Source of the DNA: an uncultured Lachnospiraceae bacterium
GTDB taxonomy: Bacteria; Bacillota; Clostridia; Lachnospirales; Lachnospiraceae
DNA: 64,000 nucleotides
Assembly: GCA_910577045.1 (NCBI GenBank)
Contig: CAJTLB010000007.1
Span: forward strand, 62,001 to 126,000
Reading direction: 5' to 3'
Made by a program: the position numbers and the translations under genes. The notes under the pieces were generated by a model. It had not been told where the DNA came from. It did not search any database and saw only the letters and a list, made by a program, of their open reading frames with translations. Shown here in pieces: positions 44,364 to 53,755 of the stretch; position 1 is the first letter of the stretch; each line of letters starts with the position of its first letter.

Positions 44364-44801
44364 ATGGAAATACAGGAAATGACAATGGAATTTGATAGTT
44401 TATCTTCCAATGAAAGTTTTGCAAGGGTTGCAGTAGCGGCATTTGCCGCAAGGCTGGATCCCACAATGGATGAAATTACAGATATAAAAACGGCAGTTTC
44501 AGAGGCAGTAACAAACTGCATTATCCATGGATATGAGGGAAGTACAGGAAAGATACGGGTGGAATGTAAAATTATAGAAAATGAGCTATTTATTACCGTA
44601 ATAGATAGAGGCTGTGGGATAAATGATATAAAAAAAGCGATGGAACCATTATATACATCAAAGCCCGAATTAGAACGCTCCGGTATGGGCTTTGCATTTA
44701 TGGAAGCATTTATGGATAATTTAAGAGTAAGTTCTATTCCATTTGGTGGGACCATTGTACAAATGAGTAAAAAAATAGAACAAAAATCATTAGATAAGTA
44801 G
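44364..44801 (+). CDS. spoIIAB: Anti-sigma-F factor SpoIIAB
   Basis: ATG 44364 lies four bases after GGAGGT (44354-44359), so the upstream GTG is not used. The 145-residue kinase has the GHKL ATP-binding motifs: TAVSEAVTNCIIHGYEG (N box), VIDRGCGI (G1) and SGMGFAFMEAF (G2). It binds sigma-F or phosphorylates SpoIIAA. The 3' end is 8 bp from sigF. Length and motifs are normal for the family. Confidence 0.95.
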   Translation: MEIQEMTMEFDSLSSNESFARVAVAAFAARLDPTMDEITDIKTAVSEAVTNCIIHGYEGSTGKIRVECKIIENELFITVIDRGCGINDIKKAMEPLYTSKPELERSGMGFAFMEAFMDNLRVSSIPFGGTIVQMSKKIEQKSLDK

Positions 44802-44809
44802 GGACATAT

Positions 44810-45523
44810 ATGGATGCAATCCAATTAATAGAAGCTGCGCACCAAGGGGATAAGGAAGCCAGGGACAAGCTGGTTGTGGAAAATATGGGACTAATATGGA
44901 GCATAGTCAGAAGGTTTTCCGGCAGGGGACATGAGATGGAAGATTTATTTCAAATAGGAAGCATAGGGCTTTTAAAAGCAATTGATAAATTTGATACTAG
45001 TTATGACGTGAAGTTATCTACATATGCCGTGCCAATGATTGCTGGTGAAATCAAGCGTTTTTTAAGGGATGATGGCATGATTAAGGTGAGCCGATCCTTA
45101 AAAGAGGCAGCGGGAAAGGCAAAAATGGTTTCCCAGCGTATTTTGGAAGAAAGTGGAAGGGAGCCAACATTGGAAGAAGTTGCGGCAGAGATTGGGATAT
45201 CTTCAGAAGAATTGGTTATGGCAATGGATTCTCAGTGTGAAGTGGAATCGCTGCATAAAACAATTTACCAAGGAGATGGGAATGCTATTACATTAATGGA
45301 TAAATTGGAAGAAACTACTGATGCAAATGAAGAATTACTAAACCGGATGGCTTTAGAAGAATTATTGGGTGAGCTTGGTGAAAATGAAAGAAAATTAATA
45401 GAAATGCGCTATTTTGAAGAGAAAACGCAAATGGAAATAGCAAAGGAAATGGGAATATCACAGGTACAAGTAAGCCGGATGGAAAAGAAAATCCTACTTC
45501 GTATGCGGGGCTATTTGACTTAA
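44810..45523 (+). CDS. sigF: Forespore RNA polymerase sigma-F factor
   Basis: This 237-residue sigma-70 family factor has region 2 (DLFQIGSIGLLKAIDKFD) and region 4 with an HTH (TQMEIAKEMGISQVQVSRMEKKIL). Together with spoIIAA and spoIIAB upstream it is the early forespore-specific factor, controlling the first forespore genes. It directs further genes downstream through the co-operonic spoVA genes. Confidence 0.95.
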   Translation: MDAIQLIEAAHQGDKEARDKLVVENMGLIWSIVRRFSGRGHEMEDLFQIGSIGLLKAIDKFDTSYDVKLSTYAVPMIAGEIKRFLRDDGMIKVSRSLKEAAGKAKMVSQRILEESGREPTLEEVAAEIGISSEELVMAMDSQCEVESLHKTIYQGDGNAITLMDKLEETTDANEELLNRMALEELLGELGENERKLIEMRYFEEKTQMEIAKEMGISQVQVSRMEKKILLRMRGYLT

Positions 45524-45597
45524 TGAATAGAGTAAAAAAAATCAGCCATACTAACAGAAACAAGATATAGGTGTTTGTGGAAAGAGAGGGAATGAGT

Positions 45598-45768
45598 ATG
45601 GCAAAAGTTAGGATTCAAATAGGGCTTCTTTTAATCTTTTTGGCTTTAGTCATTGTTGGTTTTGTATATGCCATGTACTATACAAAGGAGGAAGAAACAA
45701 AAGATGGGACTTTGGTAGAATATAAGCTTCCAGAGGAAGAGTGTCACTTATGGGAGGTATGCCTGTGA
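45598..45768 (+). CDS. Small single-pass membrane protein between sigF and spoVAA
   Basis: ATG 45598 is set by AGAGAGGG seven bases upstream; ATG 45592 is too close. The 56-residue product has one helix (IGLLLIFLALVIVGFVYAMYY) and an acidic tail. Its TGA stop overlaps the spoVAA GTG start (GTGA), implying translational coupling. No family is recognised. A sporulation membrane role is inferred from position and coupling. Confidence 0.6.
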   Translation: MAKVRIQIGLLLIFLALVIVGFVYAMYYTKEEETKDGTLVEYKLPEEECHLWEVCL

Positions 45769-46391
45769 GTGACATTTTATATATGAAAATTGACCGTAAT
45801 ATTGAGGTAGATAAAAGGGAAATTTATCTTTCAGACGTAGCAAAGCTAGAATGTATTAATAAAGAAATACTTGCTAGGGTAAAAGCCATTAAGCTCTTAA
45901 ATATTCCAGACGAGAAAGATAACCGTTTTGTTTTTTCTGTATTAAAAGTAATTGAGATGATCCATAAAATTTATCCAACGTTAGAAATTAATAATTTAGG
46001 AGAAATTGATTTTATTGTAGATTATGAAAAACCTCGAAGGCAACCAAAGTGGGTTGCTTTCCTTAAGTTGGTTGCCATTTGTGTGATTATATTTTTAGGT
46101 GCGGCATTTGCAATTATGACTTTTAATAATGATGTAGGAGTAGATCAAGTTTTTAAGCAGATCTATGGATTGGTGACAGGAGAAGAGTCAGATGGGTTTA
46201 CGGTTTTGGAATGTTCTTATAGTATAGGATTAACCCTCGGCATTATAGTATTTTACAATCATTTTGGCGGAAAGAAAATTACAACAGATCCTACTCCTGT
46301 AGAAGTAGAAATGCGTTTATATGAGGATGATATTAATACTACATTAATAGAAGGAGTAAACCGGCAGGATAAACATATTGAAGTAAGCTGA
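45765..46391 (+). CDS. spoVAA: Stage V sporulation protein AA
   Basis: The start is GTG 45765, seven bases after GGGAGG and overlapping the previous stop; upstream ATGs at 45750 and 45759 are badly spaced. The ~208-residue protein has a cytoplasmic SpoVAA domain (YMKIDRNIEVDKREIYLSDVA) and two C-terminal membrane helices. SpoVA proteins form the spore channel that imports and releases dipicolinic acid. In Bacillus the operon has a separate sigma-G promoter; here it trails the spoIIA operon directly. Confidence 0.9.
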   Translation: MSDILYMKIDRNIEVDKREIYLSDVAKLECINKEILARVKAIKLLNIPDEKDNRFVFSVLKVIEMIHKIYPTLEINNLGEIDFIVDYEKPRRQPKWVAFLKLVAICVIIFLGAAFAIMTFNNDVGVDQVFKQIYGLVTGEESDGFTVLECSYSIGLTLGIIVFYNHFGGKKITTDPTPVEVEMRLYEDDINTTLIEGVNRQDKHIEVS

Positions 46392-46407
46392 AAGGAAGGA
46401 TAACACT

Positions 46408-46848
46408 ATGATAGAATGGCATATGGCAATATGGAAACCATTATTCTTAGTATGCCTTGGGCTTGGTGCTGGGACAGTGGTAGCAGGAGGTGTGTTTGCC
46501 TTAATTACTTCAATAGGCTTTATGGCGAGGTTAGCCGGGAAAACACATACAGGGAAATATGCAAAGATTTATGAAAGCTGTGTGGTACTTGGTGGTACAT
46601 TTGGGAATTTATGGTACCTCTATCGTTTTTCTGTGCCATTTGGTACTTGGTTTTTGGTATTATGTGGGGTTACGTTTGGGATATATGTGGGAGTTTTAGT
46701 GATGTCCCTTGCAGAAAGTTTAAATGTAACAGCAATTTTTACTAGGAGGGTACGGTTAAGTAAAGGAATCCCATGGGTAATACTTGGCATTGCACTAGGT
46801 AAAGGCCTTGGCGCATGGTATTTTTATTATTATATGAGTGGCATATAG
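46408..46848 (+). CDS. spoVAB: Stage V sporulation protein AB
   Basis: This 146-residue membrane protein has the SpoVAB signature (CLGLGAGTVVAGGVFALIT, YAKIYESCVVLGG, NLWYLYRF) and about four helices. AAAGGAAGGA precedes ATG 46408. It is part of the DPA channel complex, with spoVAA and spoVAC beside it. Confidence 0.92.
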   Translation: MIEWHMAIWKPLFLVCLGLGAGTVVAGGVFALITSIGFMARLAGKTHTGKYAKIYESCVVLGGTFGNLWYLYRFSVPFGTWFLVLCGVTFGIYVGVLVMSLAESLNVTAIFTRRVRLSKGIPWVILGIALGKGLGAWYFYYYMSGI

Positions 46849-46868
46849 CCACAGAGAGGAGAGCAGCT

Positions 46869-47318
46869 ATGAATGAGCAGCAATATCGGCAATATGTAAA
46901 GCAAATCACACCAACACATAATGTATGGGTTAATATGTTCCACGCATTTTGGATGGGTGGGTTAGTTTGTACTTTGGGGCAGTTTATTACTAATATGCTG
47001 ATGAAAACAGGGCTTGATAAAGAAACAGCAGGAAAGTGGAACCTTTTAGCATTAATTGCCATTTCTGTAGTATTGACAGGTTTTAATTTGTTTTCAAAAC
47101 TGGCTAAATTAGGAGGGGCAGGGGTATTAGTGCCAATCACAGGATTTGCAAATGGAATTGCCGCAGCAGCAATTGAATATAAAAAGGAAGGCCAAGTATT
47201 TGGAATAGGCTGTAAAATTTTCACAATAGCTGGCCCAGTAATTCTATATGGTATTTTAACAAGCTGGTTTTTGGGTGTAATTTATTGTGTTGGTGGTTGG
47301 TTTGGATTGTGGCAATAA
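46869..47318 (+). CDS. spoVAC: Stage V sporulation protein AC
   Basis: ATG 46869 follows AGAGGAGAGC. The 149-residue product has the SpoVAC pattern: polar N-terminus (QYRQYVKQITP), helix pairs with FWMGGLVCTLGQFI and GVLVPITGFANGIAAAAIEYKKEG. SpoVAC behaves as a mechanosensitive DPA channel subunit. The usual next genes spoVAD and spoVAE are absent; a FadR-type regulator follows instead. Confidence 0.93.
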   Translation: MNEQQYRQYVKQITPTHNVWVNMFHAFWMGGLVCTLGQFITNMLMKTGLDKETAGKWNLLALIAISVVLTGFNLFSKLAKLGGAGVLVPITGFANGIAAAAIEYKKEGQVFGIGCKIFTIAGPVILYGILTSWFLGVIYCVGGWFGLWQ

Positions 47319-47397
47319 GTAGGTAAGAAAAGTGGAAAAGAAAGTAATTAGAAAAATAAAATACAAATTAGAAAAGATGCAAGGAGGAAACAGAAAG

Positions 47398-48093
47398 ATG
47401 AAAGAATTAGCACATTTAAAAAGTAAACTATTGGCGGAAGAAGTGGAAGAACAGATTTTTCAGTATATAGTAAAGAAAAATATCCGGGTTGGAGAAAAGC
47501 TTCCAAGTGAATTTGAATTATGTAGGCAATATGGAGTTAGCCGCAGTACCATAAGGGAAGCAGTAAAAGCATTAATAGGAAAAGGAATTTTAGAAGTTAG
47601 GAGAGGATCTGGCACTTATGTAATCGGGACAGTCCCATTGGAAGAGGATCCATTTGGGATTCGGGATATGCCAGATAAAGAAGCAATTGCCATGGATTTG
47701 GTAGAGGTACGTTTAATGATTGAGCCTGCTATGGCAGAAATGGCAGCATTACGTGCTAGTAAAGAAGAAGTAGAAAGACTTCGTATGTTGTGTGAGAGGG
47801 TAGAACAGAAAATTAAAAATGAGGAGAACTATATAAAAGATGATATAGCATTCCACTGCTGTGTGGCAGAGTGTTCCCATAATAAAATTGTAGAGCAAAT
47901 TATTCCTATTATTGATACGGCAGTTATGATGTTTGTGAATATTACACATAAAAAATTAATGCCAGAAACAATACGTACACACAAAGCAGTTGTGGATGCA
48001 ATAGCAGAAGGTGACAGCCAAGGGGCAAGGCTTGCGATGACCATGCACTTAACTTATAACAGAGATATGATTAAAAACATCAGACAAGTTTGA
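47398..48093 (+). CDS. FadR-subfamily GntR regulator
   Basis: AAGGAGG (47381-47387) sets the start at ATG 47398. The 231-residue protein has the GntR winged HTH (GEKLPSEFELCRQYGVSRSTIREAV) and an FCD ligand domain with Asp/His metal residues (DDIAFHCCVAECSHN, THKAVVDAI). FadR/FCD regulators respond to sugar acids or organic acids. It lies directly upstream of, and co-directional with, an IlvD/Edd dehydratase and a GntP permease, and probably represses them through the palindrome at the next promoter. Confidence 0.88.
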   Translation: MKELAHLKSKLLAEEVEEQIFQYIVKKNIRVGEKLPSEFELCRQYGVSRSTIREAVKALIGKGILEVRRGSGTYVIGTVPLEEDPFGIRDMPDKEAIAMDLVEVRLMIEPAMAEMAALRASKEEVERLRMLCERVEQKIKNEENYIKDDIAFHCCVAECSHNKIVEQIIPIIDTAVMMFVNITHKKLMPETIRTHKAVVDAIAEGDSQGARLAMTMHLTYNRDMIKNIRQV

Positions 48094-48216
48094 AAAAAGA
48101 AGAGGAAAAAAGAAAGATTTTTTGTTGGTTATTTGTTCCAAATAGAAAAAAATTAGTAAAAATGCACAATAAAATAAAAAAATATACAGCAAAAAGTGGT
48201 TAATATAGCGGCTGCC

Positions 48217-48245
48217 TTGTAACATAAAAAATAGAATGTTATAAT
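48217..48245 (+). promoter_or_regulatory. Promoter with overlapping palindrome for the sugar-acid genes
   Basis: TTGTAA (48217-48222), 17 bp and TATAAT (48240-48245). The inverted repeat TTGTAACAT...ATGTTATAA spans it (48217-48244), matching a repressor site that would block polymerase; the upstream FadR-type protein is the natural candidate. Confidence 0.6.
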
Positions 48246-48308
48246 AAATCTATAAAAATACATCAGATGTTTATACGGGAAAAATATAAAAGAAGGGAGA
48301 GATAGAAT

Positions 48309-50033
48309 ATGGCAGAGTTAAATAGTCAAAGAGTAAGAGGGTTGGCACCAGAAAACGATCCATTGAAAATGGGAATGGGCTGGAGCGTGGAGGATTTGGA
48401 TAAGCCTCAAATTATGGTGGAAAGTACATTTGGTGACAGCCATCCGGGAAGTGCACATTTAGATCAGTTTGTGGAAGAGGCGATTAAAGGAATCCGGGAA
48501 GCAGGCGGAAAAGGCGCTAGATATTATGCAACTGATATTTGTGATGGAATTGCACAAGGGCATGACGGAATTAATTTTTCATTGGTATCCCGTGATATGA
48601 TTGCAAATATAATTGAAATCCATGGAAATTCTACAGGGTTTGATGGAGGCGTATTTGTGGCAAGCTGTGATAAATCTGTGCCAGCTATTTTAATGGGAAT
48701 TGGCAGGCTGGATATGCCTTCCATAGTAGTAACTGGAGGAGTTATGGATGCAGGGCCAGAATTATTGACTTTAGAGCAGATTGGCACATATTCTGCGATG
48801 TGTAAAAGAGGAGAGATTACAGAAGAGAAACTTACTTATTATAAACACCATGCCTGCCCGTCCTGCGGCGCCTGCTCGTTTATGGGAACGGCATCTACCA
48901 TGCAGATTATGGCAGAGGCATTAGGCCTTATGCTCCCTGGTTCTGCACTTATGCCAGCTACTTGTGAGGATTTAAGGAAAGTGGCATATGAAGCTGGAAG
49001 AAAAAGTATAGAGCTGGCAAAAGCAGGATGTAAGGCAAGTAGTATTGTAACAAAAAAAGCGTTTGAAAATGCAATTATGGTACATGCGGCAATTTCAGGA
49101 TCAACGAATTCTTTATTGCATATTCCAGCTATTGCACATGAATTTGGCATAGAAATTGATGCAGATACCTTTGATAAAATGCACAGGGGGGCGCATTATC
49201 TTTTAGATATCCGTCCAGCCGGGAAATGGCCGGCACAATTTTTCTATTATGCAGGGGGTGTGCCACGGATAATGGAAGAAATTAAATCTATGTTACATTT
49301 AGATGTATTAACTGTAACAGGGAAGACTCTTGGAGAGAATTTGGAAGAATTAAAACAGAATGGATTCTATGAAAAATGTGAAAAACATTTAGAAACATGG
49401 AATTTAAAAAGGGAAGATGTAATAAGGACTTTTGAAAAGCCAATTGGGACAAATGGGACAGTAGCAATTTTACGTGGGAACTTGGCCCCCCAAGGTGCAG
49501 TTGTAAAACATTCTGCAGTTCCAAAAGAAATGTTTGAGGCTGTATTAAGGGCAAGGCCTTTTGATTGTGAGGAAGATGCAATAGAAGCTGTATTAACACA
49601 TAAGATTAAACCAAAAGATGCTGTAATTATCCGTTATGAGGGGCCAAAAGGATCTGGGATGCCAGAAATGTTTTATACAACAGAGGCAATTTCTTCCGAT
49701 GAAGAGCTAGGAAAAAGCATTGCTTTAATTACAGATGGACGTTTTTCTGGTGCATCGAAGGGGCCTGCTATTGGGCATGTATCGCCAGAAGCAGCAGAAG
49801 GGGGACCGATTGCGCTCTTAATGGAAAATGATTTAATTAAAATTGATATACCAAACAGGAAGTTAGAAATTGTTGGAATTGATGGAAAAGAACTTTCAAC
49901 AGAGGAAGTAGAGGCAGTATTAGAAGAAAGAAGAAAAAACTGGAAGCCAAAAAAACCGAAATACGAAAAAGGTGTCCTTCGTTTGTATTCCCAACATGCA
50001 GTTTCTCCAATGCAGGGTGGTTATATGGAATAG
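48309..50033 (+). CDS. IlvD/Edd-family dehydratase (sugar acid or dihydroxyacid)
   Basis: This 574-residue iron-sulfur dehydratase has the family cluster ligands: ASCDKSVPAIL, HACPSCGACSFMGTASTMQ and, near the C-terminus, TDGRFSGASKGPAIGHVSPEA. The Lys/Cys residues of the family are present. Regulator and permease context favour a sugar acid (gluconate-type) over branched-chain amino acid synthesis. A GGGAGAG site precedes ATG 48309. No KDG kinase or aldolase is nearby, so the downstream steps lie elsewhere. Confidence 0.85.
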   Translation: MAELNSQRVRGLAPENDPLKMGMGWSVEDLDKPQIMVESTFGDSHPGSAHLDQFVEEAIKGIREAGGKGARYYATDICDGIAQGHDGINFSLVSRDMIANIIEIHGNSTGFDGGVFVASCDKSVPAILMGIGRLDMPSIVVTGGVMDAGPELLTLEQIGTYSAMCKRGEITEEKLTYYKHHACPSCGACSFMGTASTMQIMAEALGLMLPGSALMPATCEDLRKVAYEAGRKSIELAKAGCKASSIVTKKAFENAIMVHAAISGSTNSLLHIPAIAHEFGIEIDADTFDKMHRGAHYLLDIRPAGKWPAQFFYYAGGVPRIMEEIKSMLHLDVLTVTGKTLGENLEELKQNGFYEKCEKHLETWNLKREDVIRTFEKPIGTNGTVAILRGNLAPQGAVVKHSAVPKEMFEAVLRARPFDCEEDAIEAVLTHKIKPKDAVIIRYEGPKGSGMPEMFYTTEAISSDEELGKSIALITDGRFSGASKGPAIGHVSPEAAEGGPIALLMENDLIKIDIPNRKLEIVGIDGKELSTEEVEAVLEERRKNWKPKKPKYEKGVLRLYSQHAVSPMQGGYME

Positions 50034-50070
50034 CGCAAGTATAAAAATAGAATGGAAAGGGGATATAAGT

Positions 50071-51447
50071 ATGGATATGATCGCATTAACCACTACACAA
50101 AGTGGGGATATAAGTGCAGTTAGATTAATTATTGCAGCGGTTCTTGGATTAGCACTTCTTTTGCTGTTAATTATTAAATTTAAGGTCCAGGCAATGATAG
50201 CTATTTTGGCAGGGGCAGTTTTTATTGGGCTTGCTGCAGGTATGCCATTTACAGCAATAGTGGATTCTGTAAATGAAGGAATCGGGAATACTTTAAAAGG
50301 GATTGCTTTATTAGTAGGGCTTGGGTCGATGTTTGGGGCAATCCTAGAAATTTCAGGCGGGGCACAAACTCTTGCCGTATCTATGGTAAAGTGGTTTGGG
50401 GATAAAAAGGCAGCATGGGCCCTTGGTATTACAGGGTTAATTATTTCTATGCCAGTATTTTTTGACGCAGGGTTAATTATTTTAATCCCACTTGCTTTTT
50501 CCTTAGCAAAAAAGACAAAACGTTCTTCTCTTTATTATGCAATCCCGCTTCTAGCTGGGCTCGCAGTAGGGCATGCGTTTATCCCGCCGACACCCGGGCC
50601 TATATTAGTAGCAAATATGTTAGGAGTGGATTTGGGATGGGTAATTATGGTAGGTATTCTTTGTGGAATCTTTGCTATGATTGTAGCAGGCCCAATATGG
50701 GGGTCTATTTGTGGAAGTAAATACCATATCCCTGTTCCTGACCATGTGGCAAACCAACAAGAATTTGATGAAGGGAAATTGCCAAAGTTTGGTATGGTAG
50801 TGGGTGTTATTTTAATCCCCCTAGTACTTATTATTTTAAATTCTATTTCAAAAGTGATCCCTGCCTTGGCAGGAATCCAGCCGGTTTTAGCATTCCTTGG
50901 GGAACCATTTATGGCACTGTTAATTGCTACCGTTGCAGCTATGTTAATTCTGGGGTTACGGCACGGCTATAGTATGGAAGAGTTAGAAAAGGTAATGACA
51001 AAATCTTTGGAACCAACTGGCATGATACTTTTAGTAACAGCATGTGGTGGCGTGTTGCGGTATATGTTACAGAATTCTGGGATAGGCGATGTAATTGGGA
51101 ATGCAGTTGCAGGCGCAAATCTTCCTATTGTAGTAATTGCATTTTTGGTAGCTGTGCTGGTACGTATTTCTGTTGGTTCTGCAACAGTAGCTATGACAAT
51201 GGCGGCAGGGATTATTTCAGCTATGCCAGAGATAGCTTCTTTATCACCAATGTACCTTGCTTGTGTAACAGCAGCAGTAGCAGGAGGGGCAACAGTTATT
51301 TCTCATTTTAATGATTCGGGGTTCTGGTTAGTAAAATCATTAGTAGGGATGGATGAAAAAACAACGTTGAAAACATGGACAATTATGGAGACGCTGGTAG
51401 GCGGGACAGGATTTTTAGTAGCATTAGTAATATCATTTTTTTGTTAA
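50071..51447 (+). CDS. GntP-family sugar-acid permease
   Basis: ATG 50071 follows GGAAAGGGG; the longer open frame upstream overlaps the dehydratase without an RBS. The 458-residue protein has about twelve helices and GntP motifs: MFGAILEISGGAQTLA, HAFIPPTPGPILVA and VISHFNDSGFW. It is a proton-coupled importer of gluconate or related acids and shares the transcript with the dehydratase. A terminator closes the unit at 51498. Confidence 0.9.
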   Translation: MDMIALTTTQSGDISAVRLIIAAVLGLALLLLLIIKFKVQAMIAILAGAVFIGLAAGMPFTAIVDSVNEGIGNTLKGIALLVGLGSMFGAILEISGGAQTLAVSMVKWFGDKKAAWALGITGLIISMPVFFDAGLIILIPLAFSLAKKTKRSSLYYAIPLLAGLAVGHAFIPPTPGPILVANMLGVDLGWVIMVGILCGIFAMIVAGPIWGSICGSKYHIPVPDHVANQQEFDEGKLPKFGMVVGVILIPLVLIILNSISKVIPALAGIQPVLAFLGEPFMALLIATVAAMLILGLRHGYSMEELEKVMTKSLEPTGMILLVTACGGVLRYMLQNSGIGDVIGNAVAGANLPIVVIAFLVAVLVRISVGSATVAMTMAAGIISAMPEIASLSPMYLACVTAAVAGGATVISHFNDSGFWLVKSLVGMDEKTTLKTWTIMETLVGGTGFLVALVISFFC

Positions 51448-51497
51448 ATAAAATTTCTATCTAAGATAGGGACTATTGTTAGGATAGAAAAATTGAG

Positions 51498-51535
51498 ATG
51501 GCAGGCTGCCCAAAACAGCCTGCCATTTATAAATT
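51498..51535 (+). terminator. Terminator after the GntP gene
   Basis: ATGGCAGGCTG (51498-51508) pairs perfectly with CAGCCTGCCAT (51516-51526), followed by TTATAAATTTT. Confidence 0.85.
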
Positions 51536-51618
51536 TTCCTGTACAAGGGAAATGGTATACGATATAATAATATTAAATATATTTAATAGAAAGTGCTTGT
51601 TGCAATGGGAGGGCAAAG

Positions 51619-53106
51619 ATGAGTATGGAAAATGAAATAGCAAGAGTTAATAAGTTTGCATTAATAGTTTTAAGTACCATTGATTTTTTTCTGGTAGTTG
51701 GATATGCAAGGGAAGGGCTATCAGGAGGGATTTCCCCTATATTTTCAATAGTATTTGTCAGTTGTGTAGTATTGACAATGGCAGCATCCTTTTTTGTTTA
51801 TTTTAAAAAACGGGAAAGTTTGATGTTTAAACATGTAGCGGTGCTAGGGTATGGGTTAGTTTATACGATGGCGATGATGAAAGCAACCAATGATCATGTT
51901 TATGTAATGGCATTTCCCGTGGCAATTGTATTTATTTTGTATTTTGATTTGCCATTTGTCATAAAATCAACGGTTACAGTGCTAGGAATTAATATAATTT
52001 ATGCAATTTATTATTATGGGATAAAGGGGCATATGCCTTCTGGGGCTCCTGTAGAGATAGCAAGTGTTTTGCTACATGTGGCATCAATGGCGATTTTTTT
52101 ATTTGGCCTTACGATTACAACCAAATTATCAAATAAAATTAATGCAGATAAACTTGCCATAATCCAAAGGGAAAAAGAACGTACAGATAAATTATTGGAA
52201 AATGTGTTAAAAGTAACATCCTCTGTACAAGAGAATGCCATAGCAGCCTCTGAATTAATTGCAAAATTAAATGATGCTGTGGGGATAACGGCCCGCGCAT
52301 TAAATGAAATTTCAGTAGGGAATAATTCTAATGCAGAAAGTATTGAAAAGCAAACAGTGATGACAAATAATATCCAACAAATGATTAATACCACTAAAAA
52401 TAAGTCGGAAGAAATGATGCTATTTGCAAAGTCTTCTATGGAGGCAGTAAAAGGTGGGAAATCTTCTATGGATAATTTAAAAGAACAGGCAGATGCCATT
52501 GATAATTCAACAAAAGTAGTAGTGGAATCTATGAATGTCCTTATAGAAAATGCAGAAAAAGTAGGAGAAATTACAAAAGAGATTTACAGTATTTCTAGCC
52601 AGACAAATTTACTTGCATTAAATGCTTCTATTGAAAGTGCACGGGCAGGGGAAGCAGGAAGAGGCTTTGCTGTAGTAGCAGAACAGATCCGTATTTTAGC
52701 CGATCAAACAAGAGGGCTGACAGGGAATATTAGTGAGATTGTAAATGAATTACAGCAAAATGCAGATAGTGCACAAGAAACAGTGTCTGATGTTATTGAA
52801 GCAACAGAAAAAGAACGAGAATTAATTGGGCTTTCAGAAGATAGCTTTAATGATATTTATACAAAAATGCAGAACCTAAACCAGAATGTTGGCGCAATAC
52901 ATAATCAAGTAAATGAAATTTTGGAATCAAATAACATTATTGTAGATAGTATTAGCCAAATTTCGGCTGTAAGTGAAGAGGTAGCTGCCAATACAACAGA
53001 AGCGGCAAATCTGGGGGAAAATAGTAAACAACAAACAGAAGCAGCAAAGAAATTAATGGATAAGTTATACCAAAACACAAAAGAGCTAGAAAGGTATATG
53101 GAGTAA
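51619..53106 (+). CDS. Methyl-accepting chemotaxis-type receptor
   Basis: This 495-residue protein has about six membrane helices in its first 180 residues and no large extracytoplasmic domain. A long signalling coiled coil follows, with the conserved hairpin tip (SSQTNLLALNASIESARAG region, GFAVVAEQIR). No HAMP is evident. Such receptors sense membrane-associated or internal signals and control CheA. GGGAGGG precedes ATG 51619. No che or motility genes are in the window. Confidence 0.88.
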   Translation: MSMENEIARVNKFALIVLSTIDFFLVVGYAREGLSGGISPIFSIVFVSCVVLTMAASFFVYFKKRESLMFKHVAVLGYGLVYTMAMMKATNDHVYVMAFPVAIVFILYFDLPFVIKSTVTVLGINIIYAIYYYGIKGHMPSGAPVEIASVLLHVASMAIFLFGLTITTKLSNKINADKLAIIQREKERTDKLLENVLKVTSSVQENAIAASELIAKLNDAVGITARALNEISVGNNSNAESIEKQTVMTNNIQQMINTTKNKSEEMMLFAKSSMEAVKGGKSSMDNLKEQADAIDNSTKVVVESMNVLIENAEKVGEITKEIYSISSQTNLLALNASIESARAGEAGRGFAVVAEQIRILADQTRGLTGNISEIVNELQQNADSAQETVSDVIEATEKERELIGLSEDSFNDIYTKMQNLNQNVGAIHNQVNEILESNNIIVDSISQISAVSEEVAANTTEAANLGENSKQQTEAAKKLMDKLYQNTKELERYME

Positions 53107-53111
53107 GAAGA

Positions 53112-53684
53112 GTGGTTTATTTAACTTTTTTTAAACAGGAAAAATATCTGCATGAAAAGGAACATAAGGAAGGGCTTCGGCTTTTGGAATATGCGATAAA
53201 AGAAGAATATGGCATAGAAAAACTTCCCAAAATAGAAAAAGGTATACATGGGAAGCCATATTTTATAGAGGGGGGACCATATTTTAATATTAGCCATACA
53301 AAGGGAATCGCTGTATGTGCTTTGGGAGAAATAGAGGTTGGCATAGATGTGGAGCAAATTAGGGGAATATCAGAAAGTATGGAGAAGAGAGTCCTTTCAA
53401 AAGAAGAAAGGGAATGGGTTTCTGGTAAAGAAAGAGAGGAGGCTTTTATCCGTCTTTGGACATTAAAGGAAAGTTATGTAAAGGCAACAGGGCAAGGGCT
53501 GACAATGAATTTTTCTAAAATTTCTTTCCAATTTTTAAATAATAAAAAAGACGGCCAGATTTTGTGTAATCAAAAAGGCTATTGTTTTTACCAGCAAAAG
53601 ATAGGGACAGATGCTTATCTTGCGCTTTGCTTGAAAACAACAGAAATTCCAGAAGAAATGAAAAAATTGCACATACTTTTTTAA
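53112..53684 (+). CDS. 4'-phosphopantetheinyl transferase (Sfp family)
   Basis: This 190-residue protein starts at GTG 53112 with GGAG upstream inside the receptor gene. It has the PPTase motifs: FNISHTKG, GIDVEQIRG with the metal Asp, and FIRLWTLKESYVKATGQGL with the catalytic Lys/Glu. It attaches the phosphopantetheine arm to carrier proteins. The only carrier in the window is the acyl-carrier-related protein at 9383, 44 kb away; service to it is possible but not shown. Confidence 0.9.
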   Translation: MVYLTFFKQEKYLHEKEHKEGLRLLEYAIKEEYGIEKLPKIEKGIHGKPYFIEGGPYFNISHTKGIAVCALGEIEVGIDVEQIRGISESMEKRVLSKEEREWVSGKEREEAFIRLWTLKESYVKATGQGLTMNFSKISFQFLNNKKDGQILCNQKGYCFYQQKIGTDAYLALCLKTTEIPEEMKKLHILF

Positions 53685-53755
53685 AGAAAAGAACACAAAT
53701 TTTACACAAATGTTTTCTATACTTGATACATAGAAAAGGAAAGGGGAGCTTACTT

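Noticed and set aside
45571..45597. Earlier start codons (GTG 45571, ATG 45592) for the small gene before spoVAA.
   Set aside because: They lie upstream of, or directly on, the AGAGAGGG site that best serves ATG 45598.
53112..53684. Treating the Sfp-type enzyme as part of the RiPP cluster.
   Set aside because: It is 35 kb from the cluster's end, in another neighbourhood; Sfp enzymes commonly serve carriers throughout the genome.
53582..53755. Longer N-terminus of the HtrA protein inside the PPTase gene.
   Set aside because: The segment lacks an RBS and reads as an off-frame shadow; AAGGGGAG sets the start at 53756.
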